Assembly (NCBI GenBank): GCA_030057655.1
Contig: JASGUQ010000011.1
Span: 1-33,341, forward strand
DNA from: Bacillota bacterium
GTDB lineage: Bacteria > Bacillota > Clostridia > Christensenellales > Aristaeellaceae
DNA length: 33,341 nucleotides
Reading direction: 5' to 3'
Part shown: one piece after another, positions 1 to 10,441 of the stretch
Numbering within the stretch: the stretch's first letter is position 1
Layout of the letters: every line of letters starts with the position of its first letter
Translations under genes and position numbers: made by a program
Notes under the pieces: model-generated
The model's database searches: none
Told to the model about the DNA's origin: nothing
What the model saw: only the letters and a program-made list of their open reading frames with translations

Positions 1-72
1 TTCAAGTGGGTCACCCATTTTACTGAGCCTGTCAAGGCGATTATCTTCGGCAAAAAAATTTATCTGTTTCAT
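1..72 (-). CDS. IS5-family transposase, N-terminal fragment cut by window edge
   Basis: On the minus strand an ATG at 72-70 opens a frame that runs off the left edge after 24 codons. The visible peptide contains DNRLDRLSKMGDPLE, which resembles the N-terminus of IS5-type DDE transposases (family pattern NRLxRLSKLGDxLE). Only the start is visible, so neither the catalytic DDE residues nor intactness can be judged. A TATAAT hexamer at 84-79 (minus) sits so close to the ATG that a transcript from it would have almost no leader, and there is no clear Shine-Dalgarno, so expression may be poor or start elsewhere. Family assignment rests on this short peptide alone. Confidence 0.6.
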   Translation of the reverse strand, partial: MKQINFFAEDNRLDRLSKMGDPLE

Positions 73-416
73 AGGTATATTATATCATATTTGGGCGAAT
101 ATTGCATGAGGTTTTTAGAGATGCCCACTAAGCAATCCTCCTTATGTTTTGATCTTCTCACAGCCTGCGCTTGCTCTAAGCGCACACCAACAATGATAAT
201 ACTAAAATCAGGCATCATATTCAATGCTTTTTCAGCGTTATTGGCAAATTTTCCTTAATTTTGAACATTTGTGTGGTTTGACATAAACGGCTTTTGTATC
301 GTTTTCGCGCAGAAAAGAAAGCGGCGGGAGATTTCCGTCAAAACTTGCATTTTTGTCTGTTAATCTATACAATGATCGTGGAACTTTGATGCTTTATTTA
401 TGTTTTGGAGGATAAG
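73..416. other. AT-rich non-coding gap between transposase and first DegV gene
   Basis: No convincing coding frame was seen on either strand. The first part (about 73-300) is clearly more AT-rich than the rest of the window. The outer end of the insertion sequence should lie here, but I cannot place its terminal inverted repeat because the other end is outside the window. The last 75 bases hold the promoter and ribosome binding site of the downstream DegV gene. Confidence 0.6.
345..373 (+). promoter_or_regulatory. Sigma-A-type promoter of the DegV-pyridoxal kinase-ZIP-SNF2 block
   Basis: TTGCAT at 345-350 and TACAAT at 368-373 are separated by 17 bases. The predicted start of transcription (about 380) lies some 37 bases before the DegV start codon. 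Confidence 0.6.
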
Positions 417-1295
417 ATGAGAACGGATTACATCCTCATGTCTGACAGCGACAGCGATTTGCCCCATGAGTTAGCTAAAGAAATGAACATGCCCATCGTC
501 AAGATGCCTTACACCTTGGATGATAAGGAGTACTATGACGACAACGGCGCCTCAGGCGCCGAGAAAAAACTGTTTGACCGCATGCGCAACGGCGCCAAGC
601 CCTTTACCTCCCTTCTGCCGACTTCTGCTTATCTGGAGTATTTTGAGCCGATCCTGCAAAAAAGCGATCTGCTTTTCCTGGCCTTTTCCTCCCAGATGTC
701 CGCTACTTTTCAGAACATCCTGGAAGCACAGAAAGAGCTGAAAGAAAAATACCCTGAGCGCAAGTTCATGGTGGTGGATACCCTGTCCATCTCAGCGCCG
801 CAGTCGCTTTTGCTGATTGGCGCGCACAAGCTGTACAAAGAGGGCAAGAGCATGGAGGAAGTCGCCCAGTGGGTGATGGACAACCGCTTAAAGTCCCATG
901 CCTGGTTTACAGTCGGGGATCTGACCTACCTGCGCCGCGGCGGGCGCATTTCCGCCACCAGCGCCATCATGGGCACGATGCTGGACATCAAGCCCATTTT
1001 AGCCATCAGCAAAGCCGGCAAACTGGAAGCTTATTCCAAGGTCCAGGGCCGCAAGAAGGCAATGAAGGTCCTTGTTGAAAAAACGGTGGAAAACATCGGC
1101 GAGAGCAAGGGAAAATCCGTTATCATCCTGCATGGCGATGTGCGCGAGGAAGCGGAGATGCTCAAAAACCAACTGAAGAACCAGCTGCCTGACCTGGGCG
1201 AGATCCGCATCCAGATGATCGGGCCGGTCATTGGCGCGCATGCCGGGCCCGGCACCCTGGCCATCTGCTTTATCGGGAAGGAACGCGTCATCTGA
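417..1295 (+). CDS. DegV family protein (fatty-acid-binding, FakB-like)
   Basis: A 292-residue protein of the DegV/FakB family, cytoplasmic proteins that bind one fatty acid and, in characterised Bacillota, present it to the kinase FakA. Family features visible are the N-terminal SDSDSDLP segment, a FSSQMSAT loop, the YLRRGGRIS stretch and the C-terminal GAHAGPGT motif. Length is typical. I chose the ATG at 417 because GGAGG lies 5 bases upstream (407-411); an in-frame TTG at 405 is too close to that site. No FakA-like gene is in the window. A kinase gene follows after 1 base, so the two are probably translationally coupled. A second DegV paralogue lies at 5922-6788. The bound ligand cannot be read from sequence. 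Confidence 0.92.
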   Translation: MRTDYILMSDSDSDLPHELAKEMNMPIVKMPYTLDDKEYYDDNGASGAEKKLFDRMRNGAKPFTSLLPTSAYLEYFEPILQKSDLLFLAFSSQMSATFQNILEAQKELKEKYPERKFMVVDTLSISAPQSLLLIGAHKLYKEGKSMEEVAQWVMDNRLKSHAWFTVGDLTYLRRGGRISATSAIMGTMLDIKPILAISKAGKLEAYSKVQGRKKAMKVLVEKTVENIGESKGKSVIILHGDVREEAEMLKNQLKNQLPDLGEIRIQMIGPVIGAHAGPGTLAICFIGKERVI

Positions 1296-1296
1296 G

Positions 1297-2157
1297 ATGA
1301 CGCAGGAAGCGTTTCAAAAACAGCGCCAGAAAAGCATACTGGCGGTCATGGATATCTCCGGCGTGGGGCGCTGCTCCGCGCTGGCTGTTGTTCCTGTCCT
1401 TTCCCTGTCCGGCTGCAGTTGCGCCTTTTTGCCGACAGCGTATTTCTCAACCCATACAGGAGGCTTCGGCGCTGTTCATCGCCTGGACATGAAGGCGGAC
1501 ATGGAGCAGGCCATCGCCCATTACAAGCGCCTTGGTCTGCGCTTTGACGCTGTCTACATTGGCTATGCCGCATCTGAGGATCATCTGAGGGTGCTGGAGG
1601 AGGCTTTAAGCGATTTGCTTTTGCCTGATGGCAAGCTCTACCTTGACCCTGTGATGGGGGACCATGGCAGGCGCTACGCTTTTTGCGGCGAGGGGCTGAT
1701 AGAAGGCTACCGCCGTTTGTGCAAAAAGGCTGATGTCATCTTTCCAAATCAAACGGAAGCAGCATTGCTTTTAGGAAACCCCATATCGGAAAGCACGGAG
1801 CCGGCTGTGCCTGATGCGCATTCCCTGCGCGGGTTGGGCGCGGGCAAGGTTGTGTTGACAGGCGTTTCTTCCCCTGAGGGTGAGATCGGCGTTTTGGCTG
1901 TTCCTTTGACAGGGGAGGCTTTCTCGGTTTTTCGACCAAAGCATCCTGGCTCCTTCCCGGGTACAGGGGATCTTTTTGCGGCTTGTGTCATCGCTTCCTT
2001 GATGAAGGGTGCAAGGTTCACCACGGCCTGTGAGATCGCCTGTGATTTTTTGGACATTTCATTGCGAGCAACTGCGGCATTTGACTCCGAGCCGCGCTTT
2101 GGCCTGGCGTTTGAAAAGGCGCTGCCAGGTTTGTGCGCAGCTCTTGGCCAACTCTGA
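1297..2157 (+). CDS. Pyridoxal/pyridoxamine kinase (PfkB/ribokinase superfamily)
   Basis: A 286-residue cytoplasmic kinase predicted to phosphorylate vitamin B6 vitamers (pyridoxal, pyridoxamine or pyridoxine) with ATP in PLP salvage. Supporting motifs are the N-terminal VMDISGVGRCS, a central DPVMGDHG, a PNQTEAALL segment and the C-terminal PGTGDLFAA, which contains the anion hole and catalytic Asp. Length matches PdxK/PdxY enzymes (about 287). The ATG at 1297 starts one base after the DegV stop codon; earlier in-frame starts would lie deep inside DegV and are unlikely. The ribosome binding site is weak, so translation is probably coupled to DegV. Exact substrate preference cannot be assigned, so no gene symbol is given. 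Confidence 0.85.
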   Translation: MTQEAFQKQRQKSILAVMDISGVGRCSALAVVPVLSLSGCSCAFLPTAYFSTHTGGFGAVHRLDMKADMEQAIAHYKRLGLRFDAVYIGYAASEDHLRVLEEALSDLLLPDGKLYLDPVMGDHGRRYAFCGEGLIEGYRRLCKKADVIFPNQTEAALLLGNPISESTEPAVPDAHSLRGLGAGKVVLTGVSSPEGEIGVLAVPLTGEAFSVFRPKHPGSFPGTGDLFAACVIASLMKGARFTTACEIACDFLDISLRATAAFDSEPRFGLAFEKALPGLCAALGQL

Positions 2158-2180
2158 CATTTAGGAAAGGTTGAAAGCCC

Positions 2181-2981
2181 TTGAACACTGCCAATCAATT
2201 TCTTGAAGCCTTTTTGCTGACACTGCTTGCCGGGCTCTCCACCAGCGTTGGCGGGGCGGTGGTCTTCTTTGCTAAAACAGTGGACAAGCGCCTTCTGTCT
2301 GTCAGTCTGGGCTTGTCCGCCGGCGTTATGATCTATGTGTCCCTGGTGGAACTTTTGCCTGAGGCGACCGGCATGCTTGTCCAGGTCTACGGCGAAAAGA
2401 CCGGCACCTTGTACGGCATTCTTGCTTTTTTCGGCGGAATTATCCTGATCGCGATCATCGATATGCTGATTCCCTGTGAGGAAAACCCGCATGAGATGGT
2501 TTGCAAGGTCAGGGAGGATGGGCGTTCCAGCAGATTAAAGCGCACCGGCGTGCTGACCGCCCTGGTCATTGCCATCCACAACTTCCCGGAGGGCATCGCG
2601 GCCTTCGTGTCCGCCACCCAGTCCATGAGCCTTGCCATTCCCGTTGTGGCGGCCATTGCCATCCACAACATCCCGGAGGGCATCTCTATCTCTATGCCCA
2701 TTTACTATGCCACCGGCAGCCGGAAGTTGGCCATGCGCTATTCTTTTTTAGCCGGCCTTGCGGAGCCGCTGGGCGCGGTCATCACTTACCTGATCCTGCT
2801 CCCCTTCATGAGCGATGTTCTCCAGGGCATCCTCTTTGGCATCGTGGCCGGCATCATGGTGTTTATTTCGCTGGATGAGCTGCTGCCAAGCGCGCAGTTG
2901 TACGGCGAGCATCATTACAGCATGTACGGCCTGGTCGCCGGCATGGCCATCATGGCGCTGAGCCTGTGGCTGTTTGTATAG
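2181..2981 (+). CDS. ZIP family divalent metal transporter (ZupT-like)
   Basis: A 266-residue integral membrane protein of the ZIP family, which imports Zn2+ or other divalent metals. The two diagnostic metal-site motifs are present in neighbouring helices: IHNFPEGIAAF and IHNIPEGISIS, about 30 residues apart. About eight hydrophobic segments are visible, with the C-terminal one ending right at the stop. The start is a TTG at 2181, preceded by AGGAAAGG at 2163-2170; no ATG fits as well. It lies 23 bases after the kinase gene and 25 bases before the SNF2 helicase, so the block is probably co-transcribed. Metal specificity cannot be read from the sequence. Confidence 0.9.
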   Translation: MNTANQFLEAFLLTLLAGLSTSVGGAVVFFAKTVDKRLLSVSLGLSAGVMIYVSLVELLPEATGMLVQVYGEKTGTLYGILAFFGGIILIAIIDMLIPCEENPHEMVCKVREDGRSSRLKRTGVLTALVIAIHNFPEGIAAFVSATQSMSLAIPVVAAIAIHNIPEGISISMPIYYATGSRKLAMRYSFLAGLAEPLGAVITYLILLPFMSDVLQGILFGIVAGIMVFISLDELLPSAQLYGEHHYSMYGLVAGMAIMALSLWLFV

Positions 2982-3006
2982 GTTTTGATTTTCATGAAAG
3001 GTAAAG

Positions 3007-5835
3007 ATGGACGATAAAAAACAGCGCGCTGATGTTTGTCAGGGGCTTTTGGATGCTGCCTTAGGCATTTTGCCTGAGGGCGGCTCTTTTGTTTTGCTGC
3101 CCGTGCTCCGGTTTTTGGCGGATGACGCAACCTTCAGCCTTAAAATCGGGGACTCCCGATTAAGCTATATTAAGGACCTGCCGGCCTTTTTTCTGGCGAT
3201 GAAGGAACACAGGCCCTATCCTGTCAGCAAAAGCTTTACCTTTTCACCTGCCTGGATGCGTCTGGATTCCGCCTCGACAGCCTTGCTTGATTTGCTGTCG
3301 GCTTATATCGAGGTCCGGGAAAAATCGGACATGCCGCTTACTGGAAAAGAAAAGCGCGATCTTCCCTTGACTGACAGCTTTTTGAAGCTGCTGCTCGCGG
3401 CCTTGCCAGATATGCGGTTTATGCTCAACCTTGACGGAAAGGAATTGACCCAGGACGGCATCCGTAAAGAGCCCCTGCCCCTTTTGTTCAGCCTGGGCTA
3501 TGATATCAGGGGCGTTGTTTTAAACGCGCAGTGGACAGAGGAAGTCCGCTATGCAGATCAGGACAGGTCGCACGCTTTTGTCGCGGGGCGCCTGGTTTCC
3601 TTAAGCGCGAGCGACAAAGCTTTGCTCGGCGTATTGCCGCTTCATCCCAAAGGGGAGGAGTTCTCTTTCCGCTTTTCCCGTTCACAGACCCCGCGCGTGT
3701 TTTCCGATCTTTTGCCCTTCCTTCAGCGCACCCAGGCTGTGGTCATGGAGGAGAACCTGCAGCAGCGCCTGCTCAAGTATCCTTTAAAGGCCAGGATATA
3801 TCTTGACTCTGAGGGCAGCGGCATCTCGGCGAAGGTCGTTTTCGCCTACGGCGAGATAGAAGCCGATCCTTTCACCTTTAACCAGAACCTGCCGGCTTAT
3901 CTGCTGCGCGACGCGGCGGGGGAACGCGCTGTGATGGACCTGCTTGCCCGGTATGGGTTCAGGGCGCGAAGCGGACGCGCGGACCTGCAAAACGCAGACC
4001 TCATTTTTGAGTTTCTGATGAAGGGGGTGTCGGACCTCCACCGCCTGGGCGAGGTGTATCTGAGCCAGGCCTTCCGCCAACTCACGCCGCGCGCGCCTTC
4101 GCTCAGCGCCCACATGAAGCTCAAGTCTGGCCGCATCAGCCTGGAATTGGCGGATACCGGCCAGATCAGCGAGGATTTGCTGCCCCTTTTGCAGGCGATC
4201 AGCAAGCGCAAAAAATATTTCCGCTACAAAAACGGCGCTTTTGTCACCCTGGACGACGCCAGGGAGTGGCAGGCGCTGGCGGAAGCCTACCTGGAAAGCG
4301 TTACCCCCTTAACGGACGGGCGCGACCTGCCGGCCATGCGCGCGCATTACCTGGCCAGTTTGATCCAGCGGGATCAACTGCCCGTCACCATCGATGAGGG
4401 CGCGAGAAAAGCGATCGAGCTGGATTCTTCAAACATCATCAGTCCTGTTAAAGGCCTGTATGATTACCAGCAAAGGGGATTTCGCTGGATCTGCTCTTTG
4501 CATGCCCTTGGCTTGGGCGGTATTCTGGCGGATGAAATGGGCCTTGGCAAGACGGCGCAGATGATCGCCGCTCTTGAGTACTTCAGGCTCAGCGAGATGC
4601 AGCACCTGCCAAGCCTGATCGTATCGCCGACCACGCTTTTGTACAACTGGCAAACAGAGATCGAGCGCTTTGCCCCGGGATTGAGCGCGGTTGTGGTGTC
4701 CGGCAGCCGCGCCGTCCGCGAAAAACAGGTTGCTGACGCGCTGGAGGAGTCCTGTGATGTCATCATTACCAGCTATCCTCTCTTAAGGCAGGACATCGCC
4801 TTGTATGAACAGATCCGCTTCCGCTTTGCGGTATTGGATGAAGCGCAAAACATCAAGAATTTCACCAGCCAGACAGCCAGGGCAGCCAAATGCCTCAACG
4901 CGCATACCAGGCTTGCCTTGACCGGAACGCCCATGGAAAACAACGTGACCGAGCTTTGGTCCCTGTTTGATTTTGTTCTCCCCGGCTACCTGTTTTCAGC
5001 CCGGGAGTTTATCAAGCGCTATGAGGATGGCAGAAACGCCGGGGAGCTGCGCCTGCGCATCCGTCCTTTCCTGATGCGCCGTCTCAAAGCTGACGTGATG
5101 TCAGAGCTGCCGGAGAAACTGTCAACCACTTTATACTGTGAGATGAACACGGAGCAGCGCCGGGTCTATCAAGCGGCGCTGATGAAAAGCAGGACCTGGG
5201 TCAACAAACTGCTGAAAGAAAAAGGGCTTGAGGGCAGCCGCATCGAGGTGCTTTCAGCCATCTCCCTTTTAAGACAGACTTGCTGCCATCCCAAACTCAG
5301 CTTACCGGAGTATACCGGTGAATCGGCCAAACTGGAGCTGCTCATGGAGATTTTGCCTGAGATGCTCAAAAACGGCCGGCGCATCCTGCTGTTCTCGCAG
5401 TTCACTTCCATGCTGGCCCTCATCAGGGAGCGCCTGGATCAGGCTGGTATTCCAAGCTTTTATTTAGACGGTGAAACCCCCGCGCAGGATCGCTTGACGC
5501 TTGCGGATCGCTTCAACCAGGGGGGCGCGCCGGTATTTCTCATTTCTTTAAAAGCCGGCGGAACGGGGCTGAACCTAACAGGTGCTGATGCGGTGATCCA
5601 TTATGATCCCTGGTGGAACCCAACCGCGGAGGATCAGGCAAATGACCGCGCCCATCGCCTGGGGCAGGACAAGAACGTGGAGATCATCCATCTGATTACC
5701 CGCAAGTCCATTGAGGAAGCCGTGGTGGAGATGGGCAACCGCAAGCGCCGCCTGTTTGACAGGCTGATCACCCCGGGCGAGGTGCTGCCGGAGAAATTAA
5801 GCCGCGAGGATGTCCTGAAGCTGTTTGAAAAATAG
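3007..5835 (+). CDS. SNF2-family DEAD/DEAH-type helicase/ATPase
   Basis: A 942-residue bacterial SNF2 (RapA/Swi2-like) ATPase. The C-terminal half holds the two RecA-like lobes: Walker A DEMGLGKT near residues 509-516, Walker B DEAQ near 611, TGTPMENN near 639 and the motif VI region DRAHRLGQ near 880. The N-terminal ~480 residues are a bacterial SNF2-associated region that I cannot assign further; no SWIM-type CxC...CxH zinc motif was seen in it. Such proteins translocate on double-stranded DNA and probably remodel protein-DNA or RNA polymerase complexes, but this member's role is unknown. The ATG at 3007 has GAAAGG just upstream and follows the ZIP gene by 25 bases. Confidence 0.92.
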   Translation: MDDKKQRADVCQGLLDAALGILPEGGSFVLLPVLRFLADDATFSLKIGDSRLSYIKDLPAFFLAMKEHRPYPVSKSFTFSPAWMRLDSASTALLDLLSAYIEVREKSDMPLTGKEKRDLPLTDSFLKLLLAALPDMRFMLNLDGKELTQDGIRKEPLPLLFSLGYDIRGVVLNAQWTEEVRYADQDRSHAFVAGRLVSLSASDKALLGVLPLHPKGEEFSFRFSRSQTPRVFSDLLPFLQRTQAVVMEENLQQRLLKYPLKARIYLDSEGSGISAKVVFAYGEIEADPFTFNQNLPAYLLRDAAGERAVMDLLARYGFRARSGRADLQNADLIFEFLMKGVSDLHRLGEVYLSQAFRQLTPRAPSLSAHMKLKSGRISLELADTGQISEDLLPLLQAISKRKKYFRYKNGAFVTLDDAREWQALAEAYLESVTPLTDGRDLPAMRAHYLASLIQRDQLPVTIDEGARKAIELDSSNIISPVKGLYDYQQRGFRWICSLHALGLGGILADEMGLGKTAQMIAALEYFRLSEMQHLPSLIVSPTTLLYNWQTEIERFAPGLSAVVVSGSRAVREKQVADALEESCDVIITSYPLLRQDIALYEQIRFRFAVLDEAQNIKNFTSQTARAAKCLNAHTRLALTGTPMENNVTELWSLFDFVLPGYLFSAREFIKRYEDGRNAGELRLRIRPFLMRRLKADVMSELPEKLSTTLYCEMNTEQRRVYQAALMKSRTWVNKLLKEKGLEGSRIEVLSAISLLRQTCCHPKLSLPEYTGESAKLELLMEILPEMLKNGRRILLFSQFTSMLALIRERLDQAGIPSFYLDGETPAQDRLTLADRFNQGGAPVFLISLKAGGTGLNLTGADAVIHYDPWWNPTAEDQANDRAHRLGQDKNVEIIHLITRKSIEEAVVEMGNRKRRLFDRLITPGEVLPEKLSREDVLKLFEK

Positions 5836-5842
5836 CGTTTTC

Positions 5843-5872
5843 TTGACTCTGATGAAACAACTCGGGTAAAAT
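5843..5872 (+). promoter_or_regulatory. Sigma-A-type promoter of second DegV gene
   Basis: TTGACT at 5843-5848 and TAAAAT at 5867-5872 are separated by 18 bases, directly after the SNF2 stop codon. This suggests the second DegV gene can be transcribed separately from the upstream block. Confidence 0.6.
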
Positions 5873-5921
5873 AGCGCTCAAGATATCAAGACTGTACAAG
5901 GATGAGAAAAGGGAGGCAAAC

Positions 5922-6788
5922 ATGTCATTTTGGATCGTTACCGATGTCGGCTCCGATATGAGCCTGGATTTCTATAAACGCTACCGGAATTTACGGGTTC
6001 TGCCCATGCCCTACCGGATGGAGGGGGTAGAGAAACAGTATCATGTGGAGGATGAAGCCACCCTGAAGGCCTTCTATCAGGATCTGCGCGCAGAAAAGAT
6101 CGCGACCACCGCCCAGGTCACGACAGACGCTGCCGTTTCCTGCTTTGAGGAATTGGCGGAAAAAGGCGACGTGCTCTACATCGGCCTCTCAGGCGGGATC
6201 TCCGGCACCGTTCAGTCGGTTGAAACCGCAAAAAACATCGTTCTGGAGAAGTACCCCAAAGCCAGGATCACAGTGGTTGATTCTCTTCTCGCTTCCGCCG
6301 GCCAAGTGCTTTTGGTGTATTACGCTTTGAAGATGCGGGATGAGGGAAAGTCCTATGAGGAAACTGTCAAATGGGTCATCGACCATCGCCAGAACATCAT
6401 CTCCTGGTTCACGGTTGACGACCTCAATTTCCTCTACCGCGGCGGCCGCGTCAACCGCGTCACGGCGGTTTTTGGCAGCATGATGCGCATCAAACCGGTT
6501 ATGCACGTCAATTACGACGGCAAGCTGATCCCAAGGGACAAGGTACAGGGCCGTAAAAAGTCCTTAAAAGCCCTGGCGGAGAAGGTGGTTGAGCACGCGA
6601 CCCCCAAAGATCAGGTTGTTTTCATTTCCCACGGGGATTGCCTGGAGGATGCTGAATACCTGGCGCAATCTATCAGAAAGGACATGCCTCAGGTAGAGAC
6701 CATTGAGATGTTTACCCTGGGCACCATCATCGGCGCGCATGCCGGCCCCGGAACCGTCGCTGTCTTCTTCCTGGGCGAGAACCGTTAA
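5922..6788 (+). CDS. DegV family protein, second paralogue
   Basis: A 288-residue DegV/FakB-type lipid-binding protein. It shares with the paralogue at 417-1295 the N-terminal Asp/Ser segment (TDVGSDMS here), a LSGGISGT loop in place of FSSQMSAT, LYRGGRVNR in place of LRRGGRIS, a VQGRKK stretch and the C-terminal GAHAGPGT. Divergence in the ligand-facing loops suggests the two bind different acyl chains, as different FakB proteins do in other Bacillota; that is inference. The ATG has GGGAGG a few bases upstream. It has its own promoter (5843-5872) and is followed by a good intrinsic terminator. Confidence 0.92.
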   Translation: MSFWIVTDVGSDMSLDFYKRYRNLRVLPMPYRMEGVEKQYHVEDEATLKAFYQDLRAEKIATTAQVTTDAAVSCFEELAEKGDVLYIGLSGGISGTVQSVETAKNIVLEKYPKARITVVDSLLASAGQVLLVYYALKMRDEGKSYEETVKWVIDHRQNIISWFTVDDLNFLYRGGRVNRVTAVFGSMMRIKPVMHVNYDGKLIPRDKVQGRKKSLKALAEKVVEHATPKDQVVFISHGDCLEDAEYLAQSIRKDMPQVETIEMFTLGTIIGAHAGPGTVAVFFLGENR

Positions 6789-6804
6789 TTGAAAGCCCTC
6801 TTTC

Positions 6805-6827
6805 AACCCGGCGCAAGCCGGGTTTTT
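6805..6827 (+). terminator. Intrinsic terminator after second DegV gene
   Basis: An 8-bp stem AACCCGGC/GCCGGGTT with a GCAA tetraloop runs into five Ts (6823-6827), 16 bases after the DegV stop codon. Confidence 0.85.
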
Positions 6828-6889
6828 GCTGATATCCATGAACCCGCCGGCTGACAGCCCGCCAAACAGAGCGCTCAGGAAGGAATAGC

Positions 6890-7600
6890 ATGCCTTATCT
6901 CAACTGCCAGGCCATTGTCCTGCGCCGAAACGATTATCGGGAAAACGACAGGATGCTCACCTTGTTCAGCCCGGAACACGGCCGGGTCGACGCTTTGTGC
7001 CGCGGCTGCAGAAAACCCAAGGGGCCTCTGCTTTCAGCCTCTGAAGTATTTACTATGGGGGAGTATGTACTGTTTGAAAGCAAGGGGCGCAAAACCGTTC
7101 AGTCCTGCAATGTGATCGAAAGCTTTTATCCGCTCAGGCTTGATTATGAGCGTCTCAGGCATGCGGCGCTCATGGCGGCTGCCTGTTTAAAAACCATTCA
7201 GCCCGAGGAGCCGATGGGGCACCTGTATATCCTTTTGGCCCGCTCTTTAAAGCGCCTGGCTTATGAAGATCTTCCCGCCGACGCGGTCAGCGCGGCCTTC
7301 CTGCTCCATTTTGTCACCATCAACGGCTTTAAGCCCAGGCTCAACCATTGTTCCCGCTGTGAGAAGACAATGGGGGAGGGGGGCGGCTATCTGCTGCCTG
7401 ATGAAGACGGCGTCTGCTGTCTTTCCTGCGGGAAAGATGCGCCAAAGCGTTCATATCTTACCTTTGAGCAGTTGAGCTGGTTCAGGGAGATCCTTTCCCG
7501 CGGCATTGACAAGACAGCAAGCCTGCCTAATCAGGTGCCGCTGAAAATTTTAAAACAATACACTGAAGCCAAAATAGAAAGCGCGCTGCCCGAGGTTTAA
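6890..7600 (+). CDS. recO: DNA repair protein RecO
   Basis: A 236-residue RecO, the recombination mediator that works with RecR (and RecF) to load RecA on SSB-coated single-stranded DNA. The N-terminal OB-fold is recognisable from QAIVLRRNDYRENDRML and the following GxxR/G-rich segment. A four-cysteine zinc site is visible as C154-x2-C157 and C177-x2-C180, as in many RecO proteins. Length is typical. The ATG has AGGAAGGA upstream. It lies after the DegV terminator and before a convergent minus-strand gene, with no obvious promoter of its own in the short gap. Confidence 0.93.
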   Translation: MPYLNCQAIVLRRNDYRENDRMLTLFSPEHGRVDALCRGCRKPKGPLLSASEVFTMGEYVLFESKGRKTVQSCNVIESFYPLRLDYERLRHAALMAAACLKTIQPEEPMGHLYILLARSLKRLAYEDLPADAVSAAFLLHFVTINGFKPRLNHCSRCEKTMGEGGGYLLPDEDGVCCLSCGKDAPKRSYLTFEQLSWFREILSRGIDKTASLPNQVPLKILKQYTEAKIESALPEV

Positions 7601-7667
7601 CCCAAAAAGTGTTTTGAATTAAATATCAGGGCAACAGTTTGGTGCCTAATATTGCGTAAAACCGCAC

Positions 7668-7698
7668 ATAAAAGCGCTGCCGGGTCAGGACAGCGCTT
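7668..7698 (-). terminator. Probable terminator of the small membrane-anchored gene
   Basis: An 8-bp stem AAGCGCTG/CAGCGCTT with an 11-base loop (7680-7690). On the minus strand it runs into a short TTTTAT tract. It lies 18 bases past the stop of the minus-strand gene at 7717-8199. Confidence 0.55.
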
Positions 7699-7716
7699 GT
7701 GGCAGACATTCAACGG

Positions 7717-8199
7717 TCAATATATCTTCAGTTCAGCCATGTTTCGTTCATACAGAAGGTAATCCTTGTAAGCCCTGCGCATAATGAAGGCGTAGGCCCT
7801 TTCTATTTTGCCGTTGGGGCGGTACACCTTATAAGGATATAGCTTGTACGCTTTTTTTTCTGTCAAAAAGGGAAGGTCCTGGGCAATCAGTTCAGCGAAC
7901 AGCTTGGTGTAGGAATCGTTTCTGACGCTGTTGCCGTTCTGCTTGAAGCTGTATTTAAGCACGATGTGCGCGGGGCAGACGCTGGTCACTGTACTGCCGC
8001 TGCACTCAACGCGCACCTCGTCGAAGTCGTGGCGGTTTATAAGCGAAAGTTTCGCTTTCAGCTCTTTGTATGCTGCTGTTCGGCGCAGGCGGTCCAGCTG
8101 GCTGCTCTCGCTGTGGTGATTCTTCGCGTAGCAGATCAGCATTCCTGCCGCGCAGATTCCGCACAGCAAAACACCGATCATAGCCAAAGAATCAGCCAT
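7717..8199 (-). CDS. Uncharacterised membrane-anchored protein, 160 aa
   Basis: I do not recognise this protein. Residues 7-24 form one hydrophobic helix (IGVLLCGICAAGMLICY) after a very short N-terminus, followed by a polar, Lys/Tyr-rich domain of about 130 residues predicted to be mostly soluble. The C-terminal third is basic and aromatic (for example YKLYPYKVYRPNGK). No catalytic motif was seen. It is a monocistronic unit with a near-consensus promoter (8232-8260), a GAAAGGGG ribosome binding site and its own terminator, which supports it being a real gene. The start ATG at 8199 is the only good one. Confidence 0.7.
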   Translation of the reverse strand: MADSLAMIGVLLCGICAAGMLICYAKNHHSESSQLDRLRRTAAYKELKAKLSLINRHDFDEVRVECSGSTVTSVCPAHIVLKYSFKQNGNSVRNDSYTKLFAELIAQDLPFLTEKKAYKLYPYKVYRPNGKIERAYAFIMRRAYKDYLLYERNMAELKIY

Positions 8200-8231
8200 G
8201 GATTCATGCCCCTTTCTACTACATGTGGTAG

Positions 8232-8260
8232 ATTATAATGCATTTGTACACAAGAAGCAA
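8232..8260 (-). promoter_or_regulatory. Sigma-A promoter of the 160-aa gene
   Basis: On the minus strand TTGCTT (8260-8255) and TATAAT (8237-8232) are separated by exactly 17 bases, ending about 33 bases before the start codon at 8199. Confidence 0.75.
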
Positions 8261-8333
8261 GAAAAATTTACATATTTTTGACCAAATTTTGCAATAATTC
8301 TTAGCCAAAAGAATTTATCCGGCCCGGAACGCT

Positions 8334-8352
8334 AAAAAAACCGCTTTCGCGG
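8334..8352 (-). terminator. Second groESL terminator
   Basis: On the minus strand the hairpin CCGC-GAAA-GCGG is followed by seven Ts (plus-strand A run 8334-8340). It lies 50 bases beyond the first groEL terminator and upstream of the next gene's promoter. Confidence 0.65.
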
Positions 8353-8387
8353 CCAAATGTGAATAATATCTGCAGCTTACTGCTAAC

Positions 8388-8415
8388 AAAAAGAGGAAGG
8401 CGCTTGGCCTTCCTC
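8388..8415 (-). terminator. Intrinsic terminator of groES-groEL
   Basis: A 9-bp stem GAGGAAGGC/GCCTTCCTC with a 5-base loop, followed on the minus strand by five Ts (8392-8388). It starts 19 bases after the groEL stop. Confidence 0.85.
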
Positions 8416-8434
8416 AAGGGTTATCGGGGTTCGC

Positions 8435-10081
<1,647 letters not shown>

Positions 10082-10092
10082 CTATTCTAAAA

Positions 10093-10432
<340 letters not shown>

Positions 10433-10441
10433 TCCTTAACT

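Noticed and set aside
405-416. A TTG start at 405 for the first DegV gene.
   Set aside because: It overlaps the ribosome binding site itself; the ATG at 417 is properly spaced.
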